From Pseudomonas sp. MM213 (GTDB lineage: Bacteria; Pseudomonadota; Gammaproteobacteria; Pseudomonadales; Pseudomonadaceae): 64,000 nucleotides of DNA. Location: NCBI RefSeq assembly GCF_020423045.1, contig NZ_CP081943.1, forward strand, positions 372,001 through 436,000. Direction: 5' to 3'. The notes under the pieces were generated by a model. It was not told the DNA's origin. It ran no database searches and saw only the letters and a program-made list of their open reading frames with translations. Positions 51,783 through 60,827 of this stretch are shown piece by piece (position 1 is the stretch's first letter; each line of letters begins with the position of its first letter). Both the position numbers and the translations under genes were made by a program.

Positions 51783-52894
51783 AATGCCGAACTATCCGCT
51801 GATTCCTTTGCCTCGGTTTTGCTGAGGTTGGCCTTGAAGTACGTCATGAAATCCTGTCCTTGAGCAAAGGCTCTTTCAATCTTCGCGCTTTGCTCGTTCA
51901 AAGCTTGGCTCGGCTTGGCCCATTGCTCAGACGGTAAGGGTTTGGACCACTCAGCAATCGAGTTAGGTAGGGACTTCATGCTGAAACGATGATCCCATTC
52001 CGCTACCCAGTACGGAAAACGCCACCAGGTGATCAGGTGTGTCAGGTACCACCAGCCAACGCCTAAAGCGGAACGCTCGTTGTGCTGGTATTCCTCGTGC
52101 ACGTCTTGTCGTTCTTTATCGAAGGTGTGACGCCCTTCGTAGGGGGCTTTGCCAGGGCAGAACTCCGGTCCTTTTTCCATATAGACACGTATGGCTTCCC
52201 ATTTGCCCAAGCCATGAGTAGGAGTCATTACTCCTTGTCTCACAAAGTGCACTACGTCAGCTCTGGAATCGTCGAACGCCATACCAAAGGTATAGGCGCT
52301 TGTTACCCCCACTCCAGTCACACCTGTACTGATTGAGAGCCAAGATACTGTCTCTTCCCATGGTTGAATGACAGGAGCGTCAGAACCTTCGGGGAAAAAG
52401 CAGACTTCACGACGTTGGCGGTTGAATCGAATTGGACGGGTGCGGGACTTCGCTCTGGTAGTGCTCAAAATAACGTAAGTACCGAGAAGCGCGGCTATTG
52501 CTCCTCCCCAAAGACTAAAGGTCACACCGAAATGGAACATACCTGCAGCTCTGTCCCAAAAGGATTCGGAAAATGGATTTCCCCAAGTAGTAGATCCTGC
52601 AAGCAAAGGCAAAACAATCAGGCATGAGAAGATGAATATCATACCGAGCCCAATCATTGCCCTAGCTTGGAAAGCCTTGCCGAAATTACTACTGCCCAAG
52701 TCGAGGAATGTCTCGTTGACTTCAACGAAGCTTCCGCCGAAATCCATGGGGATTTGCCCGGTAGGCACCGGCAGTGGCGAAAAAAATAGAGCCTCTCCAG
52801 TAGCAAAACGACGAGTTTCACCGGCGGCAGGGCGCTGCTGTTTAATATCGAACTCGTCGTGCTGCGCAGAGATAGGTGTCATTCGGAGAGCCAT
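51779..52894 (-). CDS. DUF6708-like membrane protein, array copy 2
   Basis: 371 residues, close to copies 1, 4 and 5 along its length (AAGETRRFATGEALFFSPLPVPTG start block, RPIRFNRQRREVCFFP, TYTFGMAFDD-type block, YCPGKAPYEGRHTFD-type block, HNERSALGVGWWYL). The two membrane helices are near 85-107 and 128-150. Divergence from copy 1 is greatest in those helices, as expected if they determine toxin specificity. ATG at 52882 is an alternative start. Confidence 0.72.
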   Translation of the reverse strand: MALRMTPISAQHDEFDIKQQRPAAGETRRFATGEALFFSPLPVPTGQIPMDFGGSFVEVNETFLDLGSSNFGKAFQARAMIGLGMIFIFSCLIVLPLLAGSTTWGNPFSESFWDRAAGMFHFGVTFSLWGGAIAALLGTYVILSTTRAKSRTRPIRFNRQRREVCFFPEGSDAPVIQPWEETVSWLSISTGVTGVGVTSAYTFGMAFDDSRADVVHFVRQGVMTPTHGLGKWEAIRVYMEKGPEFCPGKAPYEGRHTFDKERQDVHEEYQHNERSALGVGWWYLTHLITWWRFPYWVAEWDHRFSMKSLPNSIAEWSKPLPSEQWAKPSQALNEQSAKIERAFAQGQDFMTYFKANLSKTEAKESADSSAL

Positions 52895-52908
52895 AAACGG
52901 TATTCGGC

Positions 52909-53961
52909 CTAGGACGCATCCACTGTGGGCTCTTTAGCCGGTTCGGAAAATTTCACCTTGAAGTAATCCAGCAGGTTTTGCCCTTTGGCAAAGGCCTTCC
53001 GGATTTCAGCGCTTTCCTCGAGTAACGCTTCGCTTGGCACAGCGTGTTGCTCGACGTTGAGAGGTTTTGACCACTCTAGGACTTCTTTAGGGAAGGCGGC
53101 TTTTGGGCGGTTGTTGACCCAGCCAGAGATATAGCACGGCAAAGTCCAGCCGCTGAAAAATTGAATGACCAGAAAACCCCCTACGTAGCGTAGAAATGAG
53201 TGATCCACGCGGTAGCTACGTCGACACAAGTGGAAAAAGGGAACGCTGCCTTCTTCAAACTCTTCCGTTTCATCAGATGGCAGCGCGAAACTTCCCACTT
53301 CCATGTACATGCGGATCGCCTCCCATTCGGACACGGCCAGACTCAAACTGCTGCTCGGCACTACGGACCACAAGACATCGCCACTGGCACTATCACGCAA
53401 ACCGATCATTAGCTTGTATTCGGGCATCACCGCATATTGAGTAATAAGCTGGCCCGCGGATACACAAGCGATTGCCTCCTCCCAAGGGACATAGCGTGGC
53501 GCGGCTCCCTTTTTTGGTACGAACACAACTTCACGGCGTTGTCGGTTAAAGCGGATAGGGGGGTGAACAGTGATCTGGCGGACTGCATAACAAAATATAC
53601 AAACGTAAACAGCGGAAAGACACCAGATGAATCCCTGGACGTAGGCGTTTGTAAAAAAATCTATCCAACTGGTCCAGAAAGGCTGAACGTCTCTTCTCAG
53701 CCACGAGCCAAAACCTGATACAAAAAGGAAGAAGAGGGTGATGAACATTACCGAACCGATGCCTGCACGAGCCATGAACTCGAAATTTGCACGGCCGACT
53801 GCAAAGTCCAGAAAGACATCGTTGGTGTCACGATGCAGCTGGCGAGCACTGAAAGGCGGAAGACCTGTAGGCACTGGCCTAGGTGATAAGTAGACAATCT
53901 CTGTGCCGGATTCACTTTTAAAGTCTCCGGCATGAGGTAGTCGGTCGTATTTATGCTTCAA
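52909..53961 (-). CDS. Divergent DUF6708-like membrane protein, array copy 3
   Basis: 350 residues. It keeps the family plan (PRPVPTGLPPFSARQLH, two helices near 72-95 and 115-135, PPIRFNRQRREVVFVP, YVPWEEAIACVSAG, WEAIRMYMEVGSF) but lacks the CPGKAPYEGRHTFD block and the full Trp-rich patch, and its ends differ. It probably starts at a TTG at 53959-53961. A decayed second copy of this gene type lies at 55155-55466. Confidence 0.65.
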   Translation of the reverse strand: MKHKYDRLPHAGDFKSESGTEIVYLSPRPVPTGLPPFSARQLHRDTNDVFLDFAVGRANFEFMARAGIGSVMFITLFFLFVSGFGSWLRRDVQPFWTSWIDFFTNAYVQGFIWCLSAVYVCIFCYAVRQITVHPPIRFNRQRREVVFVPKKGAAPRYVPWEEAIACVSAGQLITQYAVMPEYKLMIGLRDSASGDVLWSVVPSSSLSLAVSEWEAIRMYMEVGSFALPSDETEEFEEGSVPFFHLCRRSYRVDHSFLRYVGGFLVIQFFSGWTLPCYISGWVNNRPKAAFPKEVLEWSKPLNVEQHAVPSEALLEESAEIRKAFAKGQNLLDYFKVKFSEPAKEPTVDAS

Positions 53962-53983
53962 GGACGTGGCTCATCGTTTCCAT

Positions 53984-55081
53984 TCAGTTATTTATCGATT
54001 CTTCTGTCTTGTTTGCGTTTAGATTTGCCTTGAAGTAAGTCATGAAATCTTGTCCCTGAGCAAAAGCCTTCTCGATCTTGGCGCTTTGCTCTTTCAGAGC
54101 TTGACTCGGCTTGGCCCACTGCTCAGGCGGTAGAGGTTTTGACCATTCAGCAATGGAGTTAGGTAAGGACTTCATGCTATAGCGGTGGTCCCATTCCGCT
54201 ACCCAGTACGGAAAACGCCACAAGGTGATTAGATGGGAAAAGTACCACCAACCAACTCCAAGCGCGGAGCGGTCGCCTTCGCGGTATTCCTGACTAATGA
54301 TTTCACGTTGTTGATCGAATGTGTGTCGACCTTCATATGGCGCCTTGCCGGGGCAAAATTTCGGGCCTTTTTCCATATAGATACGTATTGCTTCCCACTT
54401 GCTTAATGCATGGGTCGGCGTCATAACTTGTTGGTTAACAAAGTGCACTTTATTATGTTTTTGGTCGTCGAATGCCATTCCAAAAGTGTAATTGCTCATG
54501 ACGCCTACACCTGTAACGCCCGTGCTGACGGAAAGCCATGAGACCATTTCTTCCCATGGCTGGATGACCTGCTCGTCGGACCCGTTGGGAAAGAAGCAAA
54601 CCTCGCGTCGTTGTCGATGGAAGCGGATTGGACGGCTTCGAGTTTTATTAAAAGTACTGCTGAGAATTACGTAAATCCCCATAGCTGAGAAACCCAAGGC
54701 CCCCCACATAGCAAATTCCAATCCTGGAAAGAAAAACTCTAAAAAATTATCTGAAAAGCTTCGGCCATAAGGATCCCCAAAAGCTGTTAGGCCAATGATA
54801 AGGGGGCCGATCACAACGCATGTAATTATAAAAGCCATGACGAGTCCAATCATAGCTTGTGTTTGAAATGCCTTGTTGGAATTACTGCTTCCAATGTCGA
54901 GATAAGATTCATTAACTTCTATGAAGCTTCCATCTAAGTCCATAGCGGTGTCGCCAGTAGGGACGGGGAGTGGAGCCAGGAATACGGCCTCGCCCGTCGC
55001 AAACTTACGTACTTCTCCGGCTGTCGGGCGTTGAAGTTTTATATTGATTTCTTCGATTGTGTCATTGTCAGATACTGGCAT
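53984..55081 (-). CDS. DUF6708-like membrane protein, array copy 4
   Basis: 365 residues with all family blocks (EVRKFATGEAVFLAPLPVPTG, RPIRFHRQRREVCFFP, SNYTFGMAFDDQKH, CPGKAPYEGRHTFD, LGVGWWYFSHLITLWRFPYW). Base composition is visibly lower in GC than in the rest of the window. Its last 60 codons and the spacer that follows are nearly identical to those of copy 5, a sign of recent segmental duplication. Confidence 0.72.
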   Translation of the reverse strand: MPVSDNDTIEEINIKLQRPTAGEVRKFATGEAVFLAPLPVPTGDTAMDLDGSFIEVNESYLDIGSSNSNKAFQTQAMIGLVMAFIITCVVIGPLIIGLTAFGDPYGRSFSDNFLEFFFPGLEFAMWGALGFSAMGIYVILSSTFNKTRSRPIRFHRQRREVCFFPNGSDEQVIQPWEEMVSWLSVSTGVTGVGVMSNYTFGMAFDDQKHNKVHFVNQQVMTPTHALSKWEAIRIYMEKGPKFCPGKAPYEGRHTFDQQREIISQEYREGDRSALGVGWWYFSHLITLWRFPYWVAEWDHRYSMKSLPNSIAEWSKPLPPEQWAKPSQALKEQSAKIEKAFAQGQDFMTYFKANLNANKTEESINN

Positions 55082-55154
55082 CAGATTAACCGGATGTTTG
55101 AGATTTGGTGGATGTGATTAGATAGTCATGGCTTATGAGTGCCCAAGGAGAAGT

Positions 55155-55466
55155 TTATAAAAAATCTATCCAGCTGGTCCAGAAAGGCTGAGCGTCTCTT
55201 CTCAGTCACGAGCCAAAACCTGATACAAAAAGGAAGAAAAGGGTGATGAACATTACCGAGCCGATGCCTGCCCGAGCCATGAACTAGAAGTTTGCACGCC
55301 GACAGCGAAGTCCAAATAAACGTCGTTGGTGTCTCTATGTAATTGCCTTGAAGTGATATACCAGTAGGTATAGGTCGAGGTGCTCAGTAGGCAACCTCTG
55401 TGCCGGATTCACTTTTAAAGTCTCCGGCATGAGGTAGTCAGTCTTATTTATGCTTCAATGACGTGG
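55155..55466 (-). pseudogene. Decayed fragment of a copy-3-type DUF6708-like gene
   Basis: This stretch closely matches 53655-53961, the 5' part of copy 3 (shared blocks include GGTCCAGAAAGGCTGA, CACGAGCCAAAACCTGATAC, GGGTGATGAACATTACCGA, CACTTTTAAAGTCTCCGGC). It has frame-breaking changes (for example a tag in place of the TTCGAG codon pair and several short deletions) and lacks the 3' two thirds. It lies between copies 4 and 5 as copy 3 lies between copies 2 and 4, so a two-gene unit was duplicated and one half decayed. Confidence 0.75.
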
Positions 55467-55480
55467 CTCATCGTTTCCAT

Positions 55481-56575
55481 TCAGATATTTATCGATTCTT
55501 CTGTCATATTTACGTTTAGATCTGCCTTGAAGTAAGTCATGAAATCTTGTCCCTGAGCGAAGGCCTTCTCGATCTTGGCGCTTTGCTCTTTCAAAGCTTG
55601 GCTCGGCTTGGCCCATTGCTCAGACGGTAAAGGTTTAGACCACTCAGCAATGGATTCAGGTAGAGACTTCATGCTGAAACGATGGTCCCATTCCGCTACC
55701 CAGTACGGAAAACGCCACCAAGTGATCAGGTGTGTCAGGTACCACCAGCCAACGCCTAAAGCAGAACGCTCGTTGTGCTGGTATTCCTCATGCATGTCTT
55801 GTCGTTCTTTATCGAAGGTGTGACGACCCTCGTAGGGTGCTTTGCCAGGGCAGAATTCTGGACCTTTTTCCATGTAGACACGTATGGCTTCCCATTTGCC
55901 TAGTCCATGAATAGGAGTCATGACCTCTTGTACAAGAAAGTGCACAGTATCGGCCTTGGGATTATCTATGGCCATGCCAAAGGTGTAGCTACTGATTACG
56001 CCTACTCCTGTAAATCCGGTGCTGACTGAGATCCACGCAACCGTGTCTTCCCAAGGCTGGATCACTGGTTCGTCGGAACCATCCGGGAAGTAACAGACCT
56101 CTCGGCGCTGACGGTTAAATCGGATAGGTCGGGTACGGGCTTTGCTTCTGGTGGTGCTGATAATCGCGTACAGGCCGATCAGCGCTGCTCCTCCTCCACA
56201 CCAGAGCGCTAGTGATAGTCCAAACTCAAAAAAATCGCTGAAGTAAAACCAAAAGCTTCTACCGAATGGATTTATGAATGCTGCGAAGCCCATCAAGGTT
56301 GGGAGAACAAACAGACAAACGAGAACTACGACTGTAGGAAGCGAAACAGCTAAACGTGCTTGGAAAGATTTGCTGAGGTTGCTGCTGCCCAAGTCCAGGT
56401 AGGTGTCGTTGACTTCAACGAAGCTTCCGCCGAGATCCATTGGGATTTGCCCGGTAGGAACTGGCAACGGAGAGAAAAATAGTGCTTCACCTGTGGCAAA
56501 ACGACGAGTTTCACCCGCCATGGGACGGTGGTTTTTGAGGTCAAGTTCGACTTGCTGTTCTGGTTTGGATGGCAT
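55481..56575 (-). CDS. DUF6708-like membrane protein, array copy 5
   Basis: About 364 residues with the complete block set (MAGETRRFATGEALFFSPLP, RPIRFNRQRREVCYFP, SSYTFGMAIDNPKAD, CPGKAPYEGRHTFD, GVGWWYLTHLITWWRFPYWV). It is nearest to the toxin gene, so it is the prime candidate for the cognate immunity protein. I prefer the ATG at 56573-56575; the open frame extends to a TTG at 56611 abutting the toxin stop, which would also be possible. Confidence 0.72.
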   Translation of the reverse strand: MPSKPEQQVELDLKNHRPMAGETRRFATGEALFFSPLPVPTGQIPMDLGGSFVEVNDTYLDLGSSNLSKSFQARLAVSLPTVVVLVCLFVLPTLMGFAAFINPFGRSFWFYFSDFFEFGLSLALWCGGGAALIGLYAIISTTRSKARTRPIRFNRQRREVCYFPDGSDEPVIQPWEDTVAWISVSTGFTGVGVISSYTFGMAIDNPKADTVHFLVQEVMTPIHGLGKWEAIRVYMEKGPEFCPGKAPYEGRHTFDKERQDMHEEYQHNERSALGVGWWYLTHLITWWRFPYWVAEWDHRFSMKSLPESIAEWSKPLPSEQWAKPSQALKEQSAKIEKAFAQGQDFMTYFKADLNVNMTEESINI

Positions 56576-56611
56576 GCAATTCAACCGAAAAAGTGTAGGC
56601 GAGTTAGGCAA

Positions 56612-58081
56612 CTACAGGGAGTCGCTAGTTACTAGCAACCAAGGGGCATCCGTAGTACGTGTCCTTAATACAGATACCGATTGAAGCAGCTTGCCATTCT
56701 GCGCGTTTAGGGTCGTGGTTTCGAATCGTTTCTCTTGGAAAGCTTTATCACCGGCTACGGGGTGGTAGCGTAGAACCACGGCCAGGCCATGCTGGGCGTT
56801 AGCTTCGTGTTGGAATATTTCCAAGCCAAGCTTGAGAGGCTCGCCCGGGGCGCCTAGCAAATTGAGTTGATACAATAGTGGTTCACTCCACGCTTCCCAG
56901 TCGTTGCGCTGATGGTTAGTTAGCCAGTAAGCACTGAGGCAGAAACTGACATCCTCCAGATCGTTGGCTGTCATCCCTGGCACGCTCAAGACGGCCATGG
57001 GTTTGCTGTTTATTTGCTGTAGGGCTATCTGAGGAGCAGCAGTAATATTTGCTAACATCAAACGCTCCTCGGCAAGACTTCGGTTCGTGCTCTGTTTGCC
57101 CCAAGGACCTTTAAGCAGCCACTTATCCAGTTCGGTTTTGTTGTTACGGTTGTAAAGCCACTCACCACCCAATTGGAGTCCTGTCAGGACTAGGCCAATC
57201 AGGTTGGCCCTTGCGGCGACGCTGAGCAACTTACCACCAGCCGTAACCCACGCAAGAGCGCGCGCCTGACTTACATTTGTCATTGCTTCAACCGTGTATT
57301 GAACTGTTCGTGCGGTCGCCCAGCCATTGACAACTAGTTGGCCGGAGTCCCCAGCCAGCGTCATGCTAGCCCCAGCTAGCTTGGCGCCATCTCCCGACCG
57401 TAAAGCTTCGGTCCACCTCGCGGCAGACCCTTTTTCTCCGTACAAACCCGTACCTGCGGCAATAGCGCCAAAAAGGTATGAGAACGGTCCCAATACTCCT
57501 GTAATTTTGCCTAATTTGGCGGCTAATCCAATTTTAGCTGCGGCACTCGCATAGTTTTCAATTGCGACAGAAAGGCCGGTAATGGCAATTCCTTGGGCTG
57601 CGGCAATAGTCCCACCAATCATTGAAAAGAGAGCATTTGCTACTGACAACTTATCGGAGAAGTCCGCTTCTTTTTTTCTAGAGAATTCACTATAAACAGT
57701 CGCAAAGCTGATGATTTGTAGAACCGCTGCCGCTGAAGAAAACAAATCCCCTCCAGCTGATGCGAAAACAGCCTTGCTTATTCCTTTGGAAGGTCGCTTG
57801 AGCCGATAGTCATCGGCCATCCGCTCAAACTCAAGCACCTGAGCATTGTTAAGCCCTTTGATCTTGAAGGCAGCTTTACCCGGCCCGTCACCAATAGGGC
57901 TCATGGCCTGAGCTACCCGCCCTTCAAGTGGAGCGACTGTCTGTTGAATGGCTTTGCGGCGAGATACCAAGGTCTTGTAGCCGCCTTTTGGTGCCCGGCC
58001 TTTGCGTTCGTTGGCCAGGGTTTGCCGAATCTGATTTTTCAACGAGGTCATTTGCTGGCGCAGATCTATCAGTTTGGCCAT
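56612..58081 (-). CDS. C-terminal part of a VasX-like T6SS toxin (split gene)
   Basis: 489 residues with several hydrophobic helices (FASAGGDLFSSAAAVLQIISF near 110, ALFSMIGGTIAAAQGIAITGLSVAI near 150, LGPFSYLFGAIAAGTGLY near 200, LIGLVLTGLQLGGEWL near 300), consistent with the membrane-inserting end of VasX/BTH_I2691-type effectors, then a beta-rich C-terminus. The sense of the frame extends upstream of the ATG (ITLEFASVGQINAFKAD) into the end of the neighbouring gene, showing that both were one protein. See the C6 tract at 58133. Confidence 0.75.
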   Translation of the reverse strand: MAKLIDLRQQMTSLKNQIRQTLANERKGRAPKGGYKTLVSRRKAIQQTVAPLEGRVAQAMSPIGDGPGKAAFKIKGLNNAQVLEFERMADDYRLKRPSKGISKAVFASAGGDLFSSAAAVLQIISFATVYSEFSRKKEADFSDKLSVANALFSMIGGTIAAAQGIAITGLSVAIENYASAAAKIGLAAKLGKITGVLGPFSYLFGAIAAGTGLYGEKGSAARWTEALRSGDGAKLAGASMTLAGDSGQLVVNGWATARTVQYTVEAMTNVSQARALAWVTAGGKLLSVAARANLIGLVLTGLQLGGEWLYNRNNKTELDKWLLKGPWGKQSTNRSLAEERLMLANITAAPQIALQQINSKPMAVLSVPGMTANDLEDVSFCLSAYWLTNHQRNDWEAWSEPLLYQLNLLGAPGEPLKLGLEIFQHEANAQHGLAVVLRYHPVAGDKAFQEKRFETTTLNAQNGKLLQSVSVLRTRTTDAPWLLVTSDSL

Positions 58082-58098
58082 ATCAGCTTTGAAGGCGT

Positions 58099-59931
58099 TT
58101 ATTTGACCGACAGAGGCAAATTCCAGCGTAATCCCCCCTTACCAAAGGCACGTAGAACATCTATCCAGGCCGATCCAGGAATTCGGCGCAATACTTTTGC
58201 GGGATCTAGTGGCTGACCACTGCGTAATGCTTGCATGGCCTCATCCAGCGCTCCTGCCAGTCGCAATTGCTTTGCCGGTTCATACGCAGTGTTGCGCAAC
58301 TGACCGAGAATAATGCCGTTTTCACTCAACTGCATCGCGGAGGCGAGGTTTTGAGTAAGCAGATTGCCAAATTTTCCGCTGAGTGCCTGTGCACCTTGAT
58401 AGTCGTCTTTGACCATATAGGTATCGCGCAGGGACTTGATGAAGGATGTGACCTTGGCGTGCATGTCCTTCTGATCAGTCAAACTCAAGGTAAAGAAGGT
58501 TGGTACGGTAAAACCTGGTTGTTTCTCGATCAGATCGGCAAGCTTTTCAGTTGCTTTATCTGTTCGGCAAATGTCTCTCATACAGGCATATTCAGTCGCG
58601 AGAGTCGTTTCGAGTTGATCGCCAAATTTGGGGTCGAAATACCAGGCTGAACGCTGGAAACGTTCCTCACTGATCAGGTTCGCACGATCATCGCTGATCA
58701 GATCTAGTCGTTTGTTCCAACGACTGAGTTGGGCGCGTTGCTGTTTCAGGAAGGCTTCCATGGCGGGCCGATCGATTAAATCGTTTATGCCCTGTTGTCC
58801 CATTTTAGCGCCGTCGAGCGCGTCATCTGCGTTGTCTTCGATGGTCTCGATCAGATCTTCGTATTTGGAATATAGCGATCGAAGACTCGAACGCATCCGT
58901 GACTTCGAAGCCGCAATTGCCCCACGATGTGTACCTACCCCCGAATACTGCGTTTGATTTTTAACGTTGACGTAGTCGACGATCGATTGCCGCTGGTCTT
59001 CGCTTGTTTCGTCCTTGAGTTCGGCAAAACGCGGGTCGCCTTGGGCGGCATTCAGAATGGTTTCGCCGGTTACGGTGTACAACGATTCGATGTAGCAACC
59101 AAACACATACTTCTTTTGATTGGCTTCAGCGTCACTCCAGTCACTGATCCAGCCAGTTACCAAATCCTGATGCTCGGCAAGGTCGCGCAGAACACCTAAA
59201 TCGTCTTGCACAACCAGGTACAGGTGATCACGCTCGTTTTCCGCTTTCACTTGTTTTTTCAGCGCACCCAGCTGAGTTTTCTTGAAGTGCGACGCTTGTT
59301 CCCAGAGATAGTCTTTGCTTTCCTCTGGTTTAGCCCCTGCAGCTGCCGGTGATTTACTCGGCTGCTCCGCCACTTCCGCAATCCACTTCTCCGCCTGACT
59401 CGGCGTCAGCAGATTAGCCGCGCCTTTCTCCGGATCAGCCTTGGTCAGGTCCACTGCCTGCATGAAGTATTCACGCTCGGACTTGTGCTTGATGACCTGC
59501 GCGCATTTGGCGGCGGTCCATTGCACTTCGGAGTAGTTGACGTAGAGCTTGCTCGAACGCGGGAAGACCAACACGGCTTCGCCTACGTTGCTTTCGCGTT
59601 TGTTGGCGGTGATCTCGCCTTTTTCCCACAGCAGTTGGGTCACGATGCCGTTCTGGATGCGGTATTCGTGCATGACGGCTTGAGGTTTTTTGTCGACGAT
59701 GACGTAGAGCCAGCCGTCGCGGATCAAGCGAATGCCCAGTGGACGGGAAGTGGTCTTGTACGGCATCGCCAGTGCACTGGATGGGTCGAGCCGTTCGACG
59801 AGGCCATAACGCAGCGGGATGAGCTGGATCTTGGCCTTCATCAGGGGGCAGCCACCCAGGGAGCACTTGCCGTCGTCCTGGCTTTTTGCAACGTTGTTCG
59901 GGCTTTTGCCGGCCGATGTTGGCGTGGTCAT
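58099..59931 (-). CDS. N-terminal part of a VasX-like T6SS toxin (split gene)
   Basis: 610 residues beginning with the VasX N-terminal region (CPLMKAKIQLIPLRYGLVE, PLGIRLIRDGWLYVIVDKKP), followed by a long helical section (about 200-560) with coiled-coil stretches. Such proteins are lipid-binding, pore-forming antibacterial or anti-eukaryotic effectors of about 1100 residues; this piece plus the next gives about 1100. It overlaps the DUF4123 adaptor gene by four bases. The reading frame ends prematurely at NLPLSVK after an apparent one-base loss. Confidence 0.8.
   Translation of the reverse strand: MTTPTSAGKSPNNVAKSQDDGKCSLGGCPLMKAKIQLIPLRYGLVERLDPSSALAMPYKTTSRPLGIRLIRDGWLYVIVDKKPQAVMHEYRIQNGIVTQLLWEKGEITANKRESNVGEAVLVFPRSSKLYVNYSEVQWTAAKCAQVIKHKSEREYFMQAVDLTKADPEKGAANLLTPSQAEKWIAEVAEQPSKSPAAAGAKPEESKDYLWEQASHFKKTQLGALKKQVKAENERDHLYLVVQDDLGVLRDLAEHQDLVTGWISDWSDAEANQKKYVFGCYIESLYTVTGETILNAAQGDPRFAELKDETSEDQRQSIVDYVNVKNQTQYSGVGTHRGAIAASKSRMRSSLRSLYSKYEDLIETIEDNADDALDGAKMGQQGINDLIDRPAMEAFLKQQRAQLSRWNKRLDLISDDRANLISEERFQRSAWYFDPKFGDQLETTLATEYACMRDICRTDKATEKLADLIEKQPGFTVPTFFTLSLTDQKDMHAKVTSFIKSLRDTYMVKDDYQGAQALSGKFGNLLTQNLASAMQLSENGIILGQLRNTAYEPAKQLRLAGALDEAMQALRSGQPLDPAKVLRRIPGSAWIDVLRAFGKGGLRWNLPLSVK
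58133..58138. other. Homopolymer frameshift site splitting the toxin gene
   Basis: Six C on the plus strand (six G in the gene). Adding one base converts KGGLRWNLPLSVK-stop into KGGITLEFASVGQINAFKAD, which runs on without a stop into the downstream frame. A real null or slipping allele, or a sequencing error, would both look like this. Confidence 0.7.
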
Positions 59932-60827
59932 CCTTGATTCCTGTGCAGGGTTTCGGCCCGTTCCTGGGCAATATCAGCGACCCGTTCGAGTCTCTGAGCG
60001 GGCGTTTGTTCCGAAGGGGTCTTGAGTATCGCATCCAGGTCCGGATGCTCCTCCAGCGCTCGCTCGCCGAGGAACCCGTGAATGTTGGCGTAGAGGGTGA
60101 TGTCGAGTTCGGTGTTGAAGCCGCGATCGTAGGAGGTCGAGGCCAGTGCGTGCAGGTGTTCCCAGCGGTGCAGCGGCATCGATTGTGCCTGATAGGACGG
60201 GAAGTATTCGTGCATGTGCTGGTCCAGACGCAGGACGATGCTGCGGAAATTCACTTCATCCAGTTGGCTGAGTTGCTCGTCGCTCAAGCGATAGCGTTTG
60301 CTGTGGTTCGGCTCAGGGGCTTTGCCCGGTCGCTGGTTGATGTGCCAGCAACCCAATGCCGCGTCGGCGGCAACGACCTGCGAGCAGGGGCCGAACAGGG
60401 TAGGGTCCTTGATGCTCTCGGCGTGACCGAGCAATGCGTGGGCCACGGCAGGGTCGGCGATGCGCAGCAGGACTTCTTCACCCTGAGGGTGCATGACGCT
60501 GGTTAGCCAGCGGAAGTGCTCGACCATTTGTGTCCAGGGTTGATCGCTGAACACCAGGTAGCCCCACTCCTGGCGGGGCTCGGCGAGAAACTTCGCGAGG
60601 ATGGGATTGCTCTGTGCGTTGATCTGAACCAGGCACGGCGAGACGTCGCCCAATTCCGCCCACTGAGTGCCGAGGTAGAGCGGCTCGAACACCGGGTCAT
60701 CCGACCATTGATAAAGGTGCTGGGGCAGTTTCTCGACGCTGACGCCATCCAGCAACAATCCGACGGTGCCATTCCACGGCAGGCCTTGGGGCAACCCGTT
60801 TTCCAGCGTCCAGTCGGACTTAAGCAT
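59928..60827 (-). CDS. DUF4123 T6SS effector adaptor (Tap/TEC)
   Basis: 299 residues with the DUF4123 pattern: an N-terminal strand region with LLLDGVSVEKLPQHLYQW and PLYLGTQWAEL, SPCLVQI, WGYLVFSDQPWTQMVEHFRWL, VLLRIADPAVAHALL and FGPCSQVVA. Adaptors of this family bring an effector onto its VgrG. It is between vgrG (8-base overlap) and the VasX-like gene (4-base overlap), so it is specific for that toxin. Confidence 0.88.
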   Translation of the reverse strand: MLKSDWTLENGLPQGLPWNGTVGLLLDGVSVEKLPQHLYQWSDDPVFEPLYLGTQWAELGDVSPCLVQINAQSNPILAKFLAEPRQEWGYLVFSDQPWTQMVEHFRWLTSVMHPQGEEVLLRIADPAVAHALLGHAESIKDPTLFGPCSQVVAADAALGCWHINQRPGKAPEPNHSKRYRLSDEQLSQLDEVNFRSIVLRLDQHMHEYFPSYQAQSMPLHRWEHLHALASTSYDRGFNTELDITLYANIHGFLGERALEEHPDLDAILKTPSEQTPAQRLERVADIAQERAETLHRNQG

